Assembly (NCBI GenBank): GCA_023630585.1
Contig: CM042558.1
Span: 14,050,800 to 14,114,799, forward strand
Length of the DNA stretch: 64,000 bases
DNA from: Cranoglanis bouderius
Lineage: Eukaryota; Chordata; Actinopteri; Siluriformes; Cranoglanididae
Direction of reading: 5' to 3'
The position numbers and the translations under genes were made by a program. Below, one piece after another: positions 1-12,470 of this stretch (position 1 is the stretch's first letter; each line of letters begins with the position of its first letter). The notes under the pieces are model-generated. The model saw nothing but the letters and a program-made list of their open reading frames with translations. It was not told where the DNA came from and searched no databases.

Positions 1-751
1 TTTCAATCAAAATCCAACTGTAATATTGAGATTTTCCACAGGAGATGTTGAACTTAATGCTGATGCTTAGAATACTTACAGCAACCTCATTATTATTTAT
101 AGACACAGTTAAATATGAAGCTGAAATATGAAAGGCAGTGTGAGGGTTCTCATTAATTTTCATGGGAGAGGAAATGCACCAGACTACTTATAACAACCTT
201 GCCCATAATTCCATTCAAGTGCATTCATCATGTTTTATTTTGCAATTCCAGCAGCATTTTAGATTTAGATAGGGGAATGTTTTCCTCTACGCTGCATCGA
301 CCGAGTTCACCAATAATTTACCATAAGCAACGTTGGCCACAAATAGCTCTTATCTATAGAAATGTGTTTTGTTTGAAGCCAGGTTGATGTTTAAGGGAAA
401 TATTTGCTTGCTCAGAGATTCAAAGAGAAAGATGAGGGTGGAGGGATTGAATGAGAGGTGAAGATAGTCAGGAAGCGATTCAACCAATCAGATTATTATT
501 GTTTTTAATGTCACGACCTCCAACACAAGCATGAAGTGACTACATTGGTTTAATCTTTTCTTTTATTTAATACTTGAGAGTACATCACACATGAGAGAAT
601 TGTGGTTAAATGATTGTGTGGGACATGTAGCTACATTTGGAATATAGCTATAACAAAGATGTCTGTACACTTAAAAGGAAATTCCACTATGAAACACTTT
701 AAAATGTTTGTATTAAATATTTGTGATGTGCTTAGCGATTTATAACCACGT
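1..751. other. No recognised feature
   Basis: AT-rich single-copy-looking sequence. Reading frames are short and show no domain. I see no repeat family that I recognise. Confidence 0.5.
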
Positions 752-759
752 ATACTCAG

Positions 760-1186
760 TAGGGCTGGGCGATACGACAAAAATTATTATATCGTGATAC
801 TTGAGGACATTTCTACGATACACGAAGCGTATCACGATGTATAATTTAGCAAACTGTCCGTAAAACAGTAGTAAAATAAACAACAACAAAAAAAACCTTT
901 AAACTGAGTTTGACGATACTTTTCTTTAATGCCTACAAAGCCAAAGAAGATTCCGTTTTTTTAAAATTACTTCAAATCATCGGCATCCATTCATTTAATT
1001 TGGAATTATTAAGAACATAAAAAATCATCACCATACCAATGATATCTCAGAGAAGTGTATCTTTTTTGTATATTTTGAACAAAATATCAAATGGTTAAAC
1101 ATTAATGACAATTTTTCACAGCCTTCTTTGCTCATATTTACCAAGGTTGCCAATATTAGCAGAGGGCACTGTATCGCCCAGCCCTA
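760..1186. mobile_element. hAT-type MITE, 427 bp, with perfect 8-bp target duplication
   Basis: The ends are inverted copies of TAGGGCTGGGCGATA (760-774, and its complement ending at 1186). The 8 bases ATACTCAG flank the element on both sides (752-759 and 1187-1194), which is the target-site length of the hAT superfamily. The interior has no transposase frame, so this is a non-autonomous copy that needed a transposase supplied in trans. The interior is recognisably the reverse complement of the element at 18345-18680, so this copy lies in the opposite orientation. Boundaries and duplication are seen directly. Assignment to hAT rests on duplication length and general TIR style. Confidence 0.88.
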
Positions 1187-1194
1187 ATACTCAG

Positions 1195-1934
1195 TAATCT
1201 AAACACCGATTTCATTTTTTAATTAAAATAAAATGCGAAGCTTAAATTTGATATCACTGGTTAAAAAATGTGGTGGAATTTGTCCAAAAAATATTAAAGT
1301 AATTATTAATTATTTTTACTTGTCTCATTGTGTCTGGAGGAGGCAGTTAGGAGAGAGAAAAAAACCCCTGAGGTAACAAAATAATTACATTTGCTATTAC
1401 TGTAGGTAGTTTATCCAAATTTTCATTCAGAAACTCAGATCATGTGTTTGGTGCAATTTAGTCTGCCAGTATCGATGTTAGCAAATCTATTTAGCTAGTT
1501 TTTATCAGATTAGTTGCTTAGCTATCCTTTAGTGTACCACATAAAATGCTTTGGGGAGTACTGTTATACACTGTACATTAAGTCCCTCTGAATTAGCTCT
1601 TACTATAAAAGCATTAATGTATTAGAACAAGCACATAAACCTGTGATTTGGCTTGCAGCTGGAACTACCCTCAGAGCTGCTCTTACAGAGAATTAATCAA
1701 CACTCAATCAGATTAGCGAACGGAACAGGACTGTGGTACGAGACAACATATAACACTTTGCTATATACTGGGTTTAGTCTGTCTGAAGATGTATAGATGA
1801 CTCTGCATAATGTATCAATTTTCTAATGTGCCTTATTGTATGTATATTTATTGCTCTTGTGTCATGGTGCACAATCTACTAGATTTGCATCATCATCCTA
1901 GTTACAGTCAAGGATAGCCAATTAGGATTGGTAA
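1195..1934. other. No recognised feature
   Basis: AT-rich sequence without a supported gene or repeat. Confidence 0.45.
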
Positions 1935-2250
1935 AATTCACCCCTGAATGATGAGCCTCCTGACATAAAGTGGAAAGTCTCTTCCTCAAGTAGATGTTGC
2001 TGCCATCACCGTACTTCACTGATGTTCTCACGGTGGTGAGCAATGTTGGTTTCTGTCAAACGTAGTGCTTTGTGCTTTATTCCTCATGTGTGCTGAGTCT
2101 CCAAAATGCCTTGAGGCAAACTCCAAATGGGATTTTTATGTCTTTTTTTTCAATAATGGCTTTGTGGATTGGGTGTCCTGTGAACAGCTTCTACCATCTG
2201 AGCTGTGGCCCTGTCCAGGTCCTTTAGCTTAAAGGGGTGAATACTTGTTT
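1935..2250 (-). mobile_element. Decayed Tc1-like transposon fragment
   Basis: The text resembles the antisense of a common fish Tc1-like transposase gene. Examples are TTGCTGCCATCACCGTACTT near 1995, which is the complement of the Gly-Gly-Gly-Ser region, and GGCAAACTCCAAATGGGATT near 2116. The tract begins with ATTCACCCCTG and ends with AGGGGTGAAT, a roughly 10-bp inverted pair that may be the remnant of the terminal repeats. No frame is open for more than a few dozen codons. Family assignment comes from recognition of related fish repeats and is moderately sure. Confidence 0.5.
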
Positions 2251-3183
2251 CAGCTAAACATGAGAGTAACAAGTGCTAATACACAACAGTGCCACTAATG
2301 CATACATGTGCATACATGAGCATGCACTATAAACCATACAAACACACACATGTACTGTACACAAAACCTAATGCTCTATCCGTACATTACAATAGCAGTC
2401 TCAAGCAGCAGAGGTCGCTATAATATGTATTTTAGGATCAGATGATTGTAAGAAGCAAGTATACTGAGTGGGTGTGTCATAAGGCTGGGTGTGTCATGAT
2501 GTATGTCATACGGTATGACCTACATCATAAATTTTTTGCCATCACTTGCATTGCAGTATTTCCAAAATTAGTTACACCTTGTTATTTATTACCCAATAAC
2601 AAAAACTCAGTGGTTATTAACCTTTTGCTACAAAACTCATTTTTATTAACCCCTTAAACCTTTTTTTTGTAAACACTACATGCTGTTGCAAACTAAATAA
2701 AGTTATACACAGAAATATTAGCTCATAAAGTTGCTGAAATAAATTAAAAAGCGGATAGGCTTCCTCATCTTTTAATCTAAAGAGCTAAAATTCCACAATC
2801 AGAAAATAAATTTTTTTAAATGGCTATTTTTAAATGTTATTTTTAATTAAAATGTTATTTTATTTTATGTTTTGGGAATATCAAGGCATAATTTGATGTT
2901 TGAAAGACGCTCAATGAATGCACAGCTGTTCTTTTATGCTTCTTTAACATTCTCTGCAGTTTTTGCAAATGTGCGGAGATACACTAAATTAAAAAACAAA
3001 GGTATAATATATCTTTTTAATGCAGTAAAAAGCCTGAACACATTTCTTCTATATTTCTTCTATATGACAGTTTGTGCAATGTGTGTATAGTTTTGAGAAA
3101 TATTTCCTGAAATATGTGCAAGTAAATGGGAAGATATAATGGGATTTTCAGTACTGGCTGTGTCTAAATCGATTCTCTCGTAC
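2251..3183. other. No recognised feature
   Basis: AT-rich sequence. Short open frames such as 2872-3090 have no recognisable domain. Confidence 0.45.
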
Positions 3184-3546
3184 TGTCATGAGGGAGCGTC
3201 CAGAGAGACGGATGCACATGCAAAACACAGGAAAACAGACTCAGGGAACAGACTCAAGGAATAGGAAACACTAGGGGACCGGGACAACCAGAAAAAAAGT
3301 GCATAAACCAAACAATAACAAATGTACGATAATCAGAAACACAAAACTTGACCTGACTTGATGCAATGCTGCAGCAACTAAGGAGAAAAACCAAGGAACT
3401 TCAGTAGAGCACTGATCAAGCGAAAATTACAAACAGGTGAGCATGATTGCAACAGGAAATAGGGGAGACAACAGAAGTTGTTCTACATGGGGAACAAGGT
3501 GCCCTTTAGTAGTCCAGAGTGGATCTACCCCTGGGGGGCCATGACA
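3184..3546 (-). repeat. LTR-like interspersed repeat
   Basis: The tract starts TGTCATG and ends CATGACA, the TG...CA inverted ends expected of a retroviral-type LTR. On the reverse strand it resembles fish Gypsy LTR text seen again at 45424-45835 and 48846-49495. No matching 5-bp target duplication is visible: the left flank is CGTAC and the right flank ATGTA. It could be a decayed solo LTR or another retroelement-derived repeat. Confidence 0.35.
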
Positions 3547-6500
3547 ATGTATAGTCTTCTAACTCGACTCTCTTAGAATGGCAGGCCTAGTATTAAAGAT
3601 AAAGCTTCTGTTAATGCAGTGTTTACCAGTGCTACTCAACTCTGACAGCCTGATTACAGCATGACACTGTACATAGAGCAGCTATAATTAAAACCGTCAC
3701 CCTGTGTGTTATTACACTTACATAAGAAGATGTATTAATCAGCATTTATTGTTATTTCAGCTTAGGCTCTATCTTCATTAACCCACAGCAGTACCCAAGA
3801 TATAAATATAGGCTGCTAATGTTCATGGAGCTTCACGATGAGTGTTGTGTTATATATATGTATGTATGTATGTATGTAATCAAACTTTTAATATAAGTTT
3901 GATCCAGACCTTTCCGCTGACACAACACATTAGGTCCAAGTTGACATTATTTATAGGCCTACATGTTTGTGAGTTATTGAAGTTTGGATTAAGCCCATTC
4001 AATTCAAGTGATCACTCAAACAGGCTAATAACTCACAAAAAAAACAAAAAAACTCGATAACTCTTGTTAGTAAGTAACAACATTGATGATGGTTGGTTGT
4101 GATTTGTAAATGTGATTTGTTGGTTGTGAGACTATTTTCTGCTTTTTCACTCAGTCAGAAATCATAAACATAGGTAAATCAACAAAAGAATTGACCAAGC
4201 ACATCTGTGCTCTCAACACAATTCATATAGGCTCCAGGCCCTATTTTGCAGTATCTTAAAACAACGGCAGTGCTGCTGAATGAAACGATGTAAGCTGTTC
4301 AGCCCCATTGACCGAACTGAACTACAGCTTAATGTGCTGCTCAATAGAAAATGCATTCATCCAAATAGCTGTAGTGGGTTACAACTAGGCCTATAAACAC
4401 TAAACGCTACTAAACGGCTTGCAAGTCCCTTGTTTTGGCAATTACACAGTGTTTTAGTTTCATAAATGATGAGGCAGAGACTACAAAATTTAAGCCAGCA
4501 AATCTCTTGTAAGAAAAACATGATTATAATTTGCATTACTGACTTTATACATTATTGTACTGATTTTATACATTATTATTCCAGTAGTATTGTATATTTT
4601 AGGTTGTTGGCCTTAGAGGTGTGTATAGCGAATATTCAGAGCTGTTGCATCCATATATACTCAGGGAAAGTTACACATATTCTGAAACAGGTTATGTAAA
4701 TGCTTAAGTTGATTTTCTTGGCTCTTCCTTTTTATTATGCATATCACCTGCATGTACTTTATAGTTCATACCTCCGAGGTTGCCAGCTATTTGGCAGCTT
4801 ATAAAATAGCGCTTGATCCAGCACATACTAATATTTTGCAACACTCCTCTGCCTGCTCTTAATGTTGACAACCAACCTGCATACACGATCTTGGAAATCA
4901 GCAGGGAAGCATACGGTCGTGAGGAGAGGTGCTCGGTCTCAGCTCGAGGCATTTTAGATTCGTTACTCATCTGAGAACTCCATGCTTGCCACTCCACATC
5001 CAAGATGTAGACCTCATAACCACTCAGCTGCCAGAGTAAGCTCTTTGGGGTGGTGGTGTTCTGTCACGTGTGCTCCATTTGATTCTCTTGTAAATATGAA
5101 CTCCGTATGAACTCCAAGACCCATCCAATGATCCTATCTCCTGCACTCAGTACTCAGACTACTAATACTAACCTATTTCTGTTCCTTTGCAAATTACACA
5201 GTATATACTGACGCCAGTGTGTAAAGTCTTGCTTCTAGCCTTCCCATGTGTGAAGTGAAGTTGCTGAGCTTTTTGATGTGTACTGTTCTGGTTTTGACAC
5301 TAGTTGGTTTTGAGTTTAGCCTTGCCTAGTCCAATCTGGTTGTTGATCACCTGTATCATGACTTTTGTCTGAGAGGCCAGGTGTAGGAGGGAAAAAGTAG
5401 AGCTGGAACAGGAGTCAAGAAAGTTAGATAGCTCCTAACTAAAGCTATCTAGTTAAACAGAAATTATATAATGAAATAGTGAAAGTTGTTTCTTTGATTT
5501 GCTTATGTGCTAGACTAGCTTTGTTGGCAGGGCATTCACTAAATTCCAGGGGTTTCAGCACCGTGATGTACAATGGGCGTTTCTGGAGGTGTGGCGAAGG
5601 CGCCCCCTTACAAAAAAAATTGCAGGTCACCAAACATGCGCAGAAAACTTTTTTTTTTTTTTTTTTTGGCGCTGGCATTCCCAGGATCAGTGATGTAAGA
5701 TGAAGGACAAAACAATCATATCGGTAACTCTTTTTTCTATGTTTAAAAAAAAAAAAATCCTGTAATTGCTAAAGTTGAGTATGACCGCGTGGATAATTAT
5801 GAGTTTGTTTTTTATAGGCAACAGTAGTGGAAATGATACTGAGGTTAAAAAGAACTAAGGTTTCACTGCAGATTTTTAGTCTTGCATGTTAGGACACATG
5901 ATAGAATTGATGTAAAGTCAGTAAGACTTTCAGCTTGTTTAAGTGCAACAAGCATTTCATAACAATAGTATTTTTCAAACATGAAACCCCTGTGATCTCG
6001 GACAACCACACACACCCGGAATCATTCGAGCCAATCATTTGGATATTTCTCTTTAAAGTGTTGTACCTAATTTGCATGTAATTGAGAAAATCTCAATTCG
6101 AATATTTCCTGTCATGGTGTTGTTTACAATGTTGAGTGTAGGGTATTTTCTTTAAAATCAGTCTGTTCACTACTATCACGGACAGCGTGTATTTGTGTAG
6201 CTAACCAAAGGCTCGTCTAAGAGCTCAGCAGTATACAAAAGCTCAGTAGTTTGCCCGCATTTGGCGGCTTGTAAGTGGTATAAGTGTGTATGTTCATTCA
6301 CGCATGTGTGTTCTTTCCCAGCTGGAATTCCTGCTGCATTTTTGCCGGAATGAAACAGCACTGATTGTTCTGTGATTGGCTCTGATGCTGCAGATAAAGC
6401 TGAGGAATGTAAGTAATGGAGAGAAGGAGAAGAAGCAAGATAGAGAGAGAGGGGAAAAAAGAGAAAGAGAGAAAGATGGGGTGACAAATAGAAGGAAAAC

Positions 6501-6751
6501 TCTTGCCTGAGCTCTGGCAGCCTCCTCAGGATCAATATGGAGTGTTAAGAGTGAGAAATGGAAAAGGGAGAGAGCAAAGTGGGGATTTCTTTCCCCCTCT
6601 GCTTGTCACACAGTTGAATAAGGGAGCAGAATTTGCATTATTTATGATTCAAGAGTTAAATGAATATTAAGTTATTGTGAAAATCAGCTCATGCAGGAAC
6701 ATATTATAAAAGATTCTGATAAATGTGATATGTGTTGCCAAGCTCCAGCAG

Positions 6752-6752
<1 letters not shown>
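3547..6752. other. No gene; simple-sequence patches only
   Basis: The stretch holds a short (TATG)n tract near 3857-3880, a T-run near 5650-5668, an A-run near 5745-5757 and a purine-rich tract at about 6415-6590. The longest frames (minus strand 4704-5003 and 6176-6535) show no domain, and the second is largely low-complexity. I recognise no exon. Confidence 0.45.
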
Positions 6753-6809
<57 letters not shown>

Positions 6810-6830
6810 TTGTGTGTTTGTGTGCGTGCA
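6753..6830. repeat. (TG)n microsatellite
   Basis: About 27 uninterrupted TG units (6753-6806) are followed by imperfect TG/TTTG units. It produces false Cys-Val and Thr-His reading frames on the two strands. Confidence 0.97.
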
Positions 6831-7194
6831 CACACTGCTGTTTCATGTCCATTTGTTGTCACAGGGACTTAGAAGCTGTAGGGACTCGCTTCGTAGGAAG
6901 TGGTAGATATTGCTACATAGGACTGGAATACATTAGTAGTCTAAATCCAGAACATCCTGGGGCATACACACAAACACGGAAGAGAGGATTTGTGCTTAGG
7001 TTCCGGTGCAAAAACTGAAGAGACTCCTTCAAATCAAATGTGCCATCACGAGCTTGAATTACAACATAAACGCCATGGATTTGCAAGGTAAATTAGGAAA
7101 TGTTACTGGTGTCTTAGTGAAGAAATGGAGCTAATGGAGCTTAATGGAGCTGCTGTTACAGTGGAGTTACTCGCACCACCCGGAAGTTGATTAT
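6831..7194. other. No recognised feature
   Basis: No supported gene or repeat. Confidence 0.4.
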
Positions 7195-7640
7195 TTTCTT
7201 AGAACAGTATGTTTTTTATTTCTCTTATTCCACAACAATTTGCCAACAGTTACAGTTTTAAATGTATTACTGAATTATACATAGTCCTTTTTAACTATTT
7301 ATAGTCACATTTAATGTTGTGGAACATCTGCAAGACAAGTTATCACTTGCATTATACAGTAGCAGCTATAAAGTCCTTCCCTAACCTGTCTGTATATTTC
7401 CCCCCTCTTTTGAAGTAAATAAGACAAATAAATAAATAAATAACAAAAAAACAAAAAAAACAAAAAACAAGACAGCTTGTCATGTGACAACCAAGACCTC
7501 CTTTCAGAATGGTTAAATTAAGCATTTTAAAATCTGTTTATTATTATCCTTTGATTATGTGGTGAGTTGTTATAGAAACTATAGAAATATTATTATATTA
7601 GAAAGAGTGCATTAATATCACATAATATAAATAGTAAACC
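7195..7640 (-). repeat. Interspersed repeat, family B copy
   Basis: The tract shares ordered blocks with 9771-10115, 10610-10790, 16836-16925, 17175-17480, 49915-50015, 57905-58110 and 60185-60400. The blocks are TTATTCCACAACA, a 'GTTGTGGAACATC' block, 'GCAGCTATAAAGTCCTTCCC', a poly-A/CA stretch and 'TTATAGAAACTATAGAAA'. It has no coding potential. The family behaves like an abundant fish MITE. The label B is mine, and its superfamily is not determined. Confidence 0.5.
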
Positions 7641-7677
7641 TATGATTTTAATTACAGCTGACAAAGGTATACATTTT

Positions 7678-8213
7678 GGCAGCGTCCACATTAATCTGGA
7701 TAAATTTGATAATTTTCTCTTGGCCTTCCGTCCACACTGAGATGGCGTTTTTGTCCAGGGAAAATTGAGCTTTTCAAAAACACTCTCCCAAGTAGATAAA
7801 TCTGAAAATGCAGTTTTTGTGTTGTAGTGTGGACCGAGAAAATGGAGATATTCAAAAACAATGACGTATTTTTAGTCATGTAACTTGGTCGTGTGACCCA
7901 TTCAGCTCAAAACGAACAAGATAGTGGACGTCGTTGTCACTGCAGTAGTTGTGACTGCAGTCTGATAGCTGTGTTAAAGATTAAAGTCACTTTATACAAC
8001 CATCAGATTGCATTTTTAAATAAATGCCTGAGGGAAATGACATAGGCCGAAGCTTCTTACATTTTTACACATGCATATTATAGGGGTATGCGCATTTTCA
8101 GACGTTTCAGTGTGGATGAGCAATTTTTGGAAAAAGTTTGAAAACGGTAGTGTAGATGGAGAGCGCTTTAAAACGAAAATGCAGTTTTCAGATCTGTCCG
8201 GATTAATGTAGGC
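7678..8213. mobile_element. MITE of about 535 bp, probably hAT-like
   Basis: The ends form inverted repeats around CCACATTAATCTGG (left) and CCGGATTAATGTAG (right). The flanks ATACATTT (7669-7676) and ATACATTG (8214-8221) look like an 8-bp duplication with one mismatch. The sub-terminal regions are also loosely inverted, for example GTTTTTG/CAAAAAC motifs. It has no transposase. Confidence 0.6.
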
Positions 8214-8221
8214 ATACATTG

Positions 8222-8923
8222 GCGTGGAGCAGTGAAGTAATTGTGCATTGAACTGTTTCATGTGAGAGAGAGGGAGAGAGAGAGCACTTCATTTCTGCGA
8301 GCACTGAGATACATGTGCGCTTTCTTTCCCCTCGCTTGGCGGGATCTATTCTTTGTCTGTAAGTCTCAGCACCTTGTGCTCATTCTTAATGGCCATGCCA
8401 CCTTTGTGCTCTATCTTAAAGATATTGTTTAAATGCCATAACATCTTAAAACTGTTTAAGTGTGTTCCATGATAGTCCTTATTGCCTCAAACTAGTAAGG
8501 TTAGTCATTTCAGTATCAGTATTAGTATTGATATTGACATGTACCAAAAAACATACTTGTACTCATAGTTGGTCATGGTTGTTCATCACTAATAAATGAT
8601 TAGTTAACAATGTAAACACACATTAGTAACTACATCAATTCTGAATAAGTAATACTTTGTTCATAGCTATTAATGAGCTAATAATGATAGTTATAAAGTG
8701 GTAGCAATGATCTTAATGCTACAGTCAATCTATAACCACGCACTCACTCTCTTTGTAAATTTTCATATTAGTCTGTTTGTATGAATTTGAATGAACTGTG
8801 ATTGCTTGCTGACCCTTGATTTCATTCTTTAACCAGCGCTCATGTAGTTCAAGCTCACCCTCTACTTCTTGAAGGGTTTTCTTCCTAGAGAAGTCTGCTG
8901 AAATGTCCTCAGATCTAATTTAG
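8222..8923. other. No recognised feature
   Basis: A short GA-rich patch lies near 8262-8285. There is no gene or recognised repeat. Confidence 0.4.
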
Positions 8924-8925
8924 GT

Positions 8926-8980
<55 letters not shown>
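8924..8980. repeat. Compound (GT)n(GA)n microsatellite
   Basis: About 13 GT units run directly into about 15 GA units. Confidence 0.97.
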
Positions 8981-8983
<3 letters not shown>

Positions 8984-9770
8984 TTTTACATTCGGATTAG
9001 ATTCATTCATGCTTCATTAAGGCTTGTCAGCATGGCCTGATTGCAGGAGATATTATTATATTTCAATTAATTTGAGAGCCAGATTAAGATATTAAAACTA
9101 TTAACACACACACTCTTACACTTCAATCCAAGCAGCATGCGAGATCCAAAACCAAGGACAAATCCAAAGAATAGTCAAGAAATCAAAGGTTTATACTTGA
9201 ACAATGCACACCTTCTAATATATTATCATTTCTATGATCTCAACTTACACAGGGACTAGTATGTAAGATGCTGCGTAAACAGATTAGAAAACGTGCGATC
9301 ATTGATATGGTGAAGTTTTTACATAAGGAGACCTTTATGTAGCTGTAGAACCTTGGGGTGGGAGAGTGTAGAGGAAGACTCGGGAGAAAGGCAGAATCTC
9401 AGCAGAACGCCAGGCTCACATCTATTCAGTCTGCACTTTCAAAAAACTCAACAAAATCAAAACACTCAAGGAAACTGGTCACTCAGCTTTTGCTTCATCA
9501 AGTTCAAGTTCAAGCTGTGTGTGTGTTTTGTGTGTCTCGCAAGCTCCACCAGCTATCTCGCATTCTCTTTTCTCTCTCGATGGTTATGGGAGCCCCTGAA
9601 GGCACAAAGAGACACACATAAGTAAACTTGGGCTAATAAGACACAGTAGAATCATCACGCGTTACCTGCCGGTTCGACCCGCCTTCTCTCCATCCACAGC
9701 AGAAGCTCAATCACACCCCGTCTGCCAAAGTAGCTATTTCAGAAGGAGTCTCCAGAGAGCTTTGTAACTA
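8981..9770. other. No recognised feature
   Basis: Two overlapping short frames at 9353-9625 have no recognisable domain. No repeat family is identified. Confidence 0.4.
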
Positions 9771-10115
9771 TCAGAGGTAAAGCTGTCTGTTTTTTGTCTT
9801 ATTAACTTCACAAGCGAGAAAAAAAGAGAGGCTGGTGAGGGAACGACAATTTATAGCTGCTGTAATTGAAGTGGTAACAGGAACTGGCTTGTTTCACAGG
9901 TGTTCCACAACATTACACTTAACAATAAATGGATAAAAAGTTTAATGTGCGGGTCTTTAGTTAGTAGAAAACTGTTAGGGTTGGCAAATTGCTGGTGTAT
10001 AAAAGGAAATGGGCACTTTGGGACGTGCTGTTGTCTAGAAATAGTCACCTTTGTTGTGGTAACAGTAACTCTGCTTCATCACACCATCCAATTGTTGTTT
10101 ATTTTCCTATAACAG
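9771..10115 (+). repeat. Interspersed repeat, family B copy
   Basis: It carries the block TTATAGCTGCTGTAATTG and 'GGTAACAGGAACT', then 'TTCCACAACATTACACTTAA', and ends in TTCCTATAACAGCAT. The same terminus is seen in the copy at 60185-60400. The left part aligns by eye with 57965-58110. It is non-coding. Confidence 0.55.
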
Positions 10116-10204
10116 CATGCCCCATCATGTTTTATTCCTTACTTAGTATTCACTGAATACAGCAAAGGACATTTACCTACAATCATTTGGTAGATCTCTG
10201 AATA

Positions 10205-10600
10205 GTAACCGGCCCTCCAGGATTGCACGATTTTGCAATCGCAGAAATGTACACAAAATCAAGCAAACTCCACAATATTCGGAGGAGCCTGCAATTATGT
10301 AAAAAAATTGCTACAGATTTTACGCAGATTTGGGCCAAGATGTGTCATGTGACATCATCACAACGTGCATATAGCCTCAATTCACATGAATCGTACACGA
10401 GTACAGCTAAAAAGGTCTCATTTACCAACAAACATCACTGCAAAAGACCGTGCAAAACAAATTCGTGCAATTGCAATTTTGTCAATTCAAGTAAACTCGT
10501 CTGTCCTGAAGAGGGAAACTTTACAAAGCACTGTGACTGTTACAAAGCGCAGACACCCGGGACTCCTTCCATAAATGTTAAATAAATGTGCCTAACAACA
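10205..10600. mobile_element. Fish DNA-repeat fragment, probable non-autonomous transposon
   Basis: It starts near CCGGCCCTCCAGGATTGCA and contains GATTTTGCAATCGCAG. I recognise both as the start of a widespread fish DNA repeat. The matching right terminus is not evident. A 120-aa open frame (10223-10585) crosses it but has no domain and repeated frame-neutral composition, so I do not call it a gene. Confidence 0.4.
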
Positions 10601-10609
10601 AAAATTGCC

Positions 10610-10790
10610 ACATGAACGATTATAAGTTGTATTTGTTGAACAGGATGTTTTTAAATCTGTTTTTTTATTAGTCTTAGATTATGTGGAATAGTCCCCATGG
10701 ACTATAGAAACTATACTATAGAAACAATAACGTATTAGAACGAGAGCATTAATATAAACCTATTGTTCATGTTACATCAGGAGCTAGTGT
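10610..10790. repeat. Interspersed repeat, family B fragment
   Basis: ACTATAGAAACAATAACG and 'GAGCATTAATATAAACCTAT' match the corresponding part of the 7195-7640 copy. Together with 9771-10115 it may be one family B copy split by the element at 10205-10600. Confidence 0.45.
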
Positions 10791-11735
10791 CCGAGCCGTG
10801 CAGTTATACAGAAATAATGCACACCTTCTGATAAATGTGAGAATTCAACCATGCTTCATGATGAAAGAAAATCAGCAGTGAGATAGCAGTTAACACATCC
10901 TTTTCTACCCATTTCCTTTCTAGGGTCAAAGGTGTTCCGTCGTCTGTGGACGTATCGTGCTGAAATTATTGCGGCGCATTAGCTCTTTCACAACCTGCCA
11001 TGCCTGAGCATTAATGAAATCTCTGTGACTGGATAAAAGCAGGAGTGTCAAAGTCAGGTCCAGGGGAGTGATTTGTGTTTTCCCTCTAACACACTCAATC
11101 CAGCCCCTAAAGCCCTCGGTAATTTGTTTATGATCTGAATTAATCTGAAACCCCTGGTTACACAAACATGTACACAGCATCATTCAGCTGTTATGGAGTA
11201 GAGCAAAGTGAGGTTTATTCAATGTTCTGCCTGCTTGCATAGTATAATCTACATGTTCTCTTTGTATGTGGGTGTTTGTGTGTGTGTCTGTCTCATTTTA
11301 TGAATGCATACGGCCATATGCTTAATTGTTCTGTTTACCAGCAAAAATGCCACTCTTTGTAATTGTAGAGCTTTTCATCCTCCTTTTGTGAGTGCTTGCT
11401 CAATGCCTGTCGTTTTTTTTTTTCTTTCTTTTTTTTTAATAGAGTAACTCTCTGGATGATCAATGAAGAGCATGTTTACAAAGAACACCACAATACGTTA
11501 CTGCTTGTGAATACATCTCAGTTATAAGAAAAGATTATTTCTTTTGGGCTGTTTTCCAGCTGGCATCGAAGCTCAGCAGAGAAAATGGTGTGCTGCTAAA
11601 CAAAAGGTTGCGAGCTTAAATCCCAGGACTGCTAGACAGCCAACGTTGTGCAGTCAAACCAGGCCCTTAGTCCTAAACTATTACATACAGTATATTTAGA
11701 TATGTATTAGGATTGATTGGCCTTGGATAAAATCA
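10791..11735. other. No recognised feature
   Basis: A T-rich tract lies near 11410-11440. No gene is supported. Confidence 0.4.
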
Positions 11736-12130
11736 GTGTTTCAATGTTTCAATTTAAAAAGCACATTTAAAAACAACCAAGGTTGACCAAAGTGCTGTAC
11801 AATATGAAAATAACTACAAAAACATATAACAAAGTAAATAAGAAGTGCTATAATAAAAAGGAAAACGGATTACAATGATCACGGAATATTGAAAGCCAGA
11901 GAGAATAAGTATGTCTTTAGAGCGGATGTAAAGGCTGAGATAGAAGGGGCTAGTCTGATATGGAAAGGAAGACTATTCCAAAGTTTCGGACCGGCGATCA
12001 CGAAGGCGCGAGCACCTCGTTTTTTTAAATAAACCAAGGTCGCAAGATCTGAGATCTAGAGGGAGTATAAGGATGGAGCAAATCGGTCAGATAATGAGGG
12101 GACAAATTATTGAGTTAATTTAAACAGGCG
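11736..12130. repeat. Retroelement-type interspersed repeat, copy 1
   Basis: The blocks AAAAAGCACATTTAAAAACA, 'CCAAAGTGCTGTACAATATG' and 'TTCCAAAGTTTCGGACC' occur in the same order as in 12712-12980. I recognise the tract as a common fish dispersed repeat. It is non-coding here. Confidence 0.6.
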
Positions 12131-12159
12131 ATCAGTGGTTGTTAAACACGCTTATCATT

Positions 12160-12356
12160 ATGATTTACATTTATGGCATTTGGCAGACACCCTTATCCAG
12201 AGACTTTCATTTTATGTCATTTATACAACTGATCAGTTGAGGGTTAAAGGCCTTGCTCAAGGGCCCACAGTGGCAGTTTGGCAGTACTGGGGTTTGAACT
12301 CATGACGTTCTGTTCAGTAGTCCAACGTCTTAACCACTGAGCTACCACTGCCACAC
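12160..12356. repeat. Common fish interspersed repeat
   Basis: It contains ATTTATGGCATTTGGCAGAC, 'CCTTGCTCAAGGGCCCACAG' and 'TTAACCACTGAGCTACCACT', hallmarks of a very abundant fish repeat. I am sure it is repetitive but not which class it belongs to. Confidence 0.7.
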
Positions 12357-12470
12357 ATGATTTAAGGGAAGATAGATTTGGGTATCATTAGCATATAGAT
12401 GACAAGATACTCCGTACTTGTTAAAAATAGAAGCAACTGAGAGGTATACTAGAGGACGAATGATGACCCA
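12357..12470 (-). pseudogene. L2/CR1-type LINE reverse transcriptase fragment
   Basis: On the reverse strand the translation reads ASIFNKYGVSCHLYANDTQI and continues with YLPLNH. This matches the L2-type LINE segment ending in the Tyr-Ala-Asp-Asp catalytic motif followed by Thr-Gln-(Ile/Leu)-Tyr-Leu. Here the box reads Tyr-Ala-Asn-Asp, so an essential aspartate is lost. Only about 35 codons survive; the rest of the element is not recognisable next to it. The flanking repeats at 11736-12130 and 12712-12980 may be from related retroelements. This is a dead scrap, not a gene. Confidence 0.75.

Noticed and set aside
3184..3546. Complete LTR retrotransposon with paired LTRs.
   Set aside because: LTR-like pieces (3184, 45424, 48846) are in mixed orientations with no matching internal region between them. 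The Gypsy pol pieces at 37839 and 46855 are isolated. No provirus can be assembled.
4704..5003. 99-aa minus-strand frame in a less AT-rich patch.
   Set aside because: No recognisable domain, promoter or splice context. I cannot separate it from chance.
6667..7018. Overlapping frames rich in Cys-Val or Thr-His.
   Set aside because: They are translations of the (TG)n microsatellite. The same applies to frames at 28760-28999 and 29674-30035.
10223..10585. 120-aa Cys/Lys-containing frame.
   Set aside because: It coincides with a recognised fish DNA repeat and has no domain.
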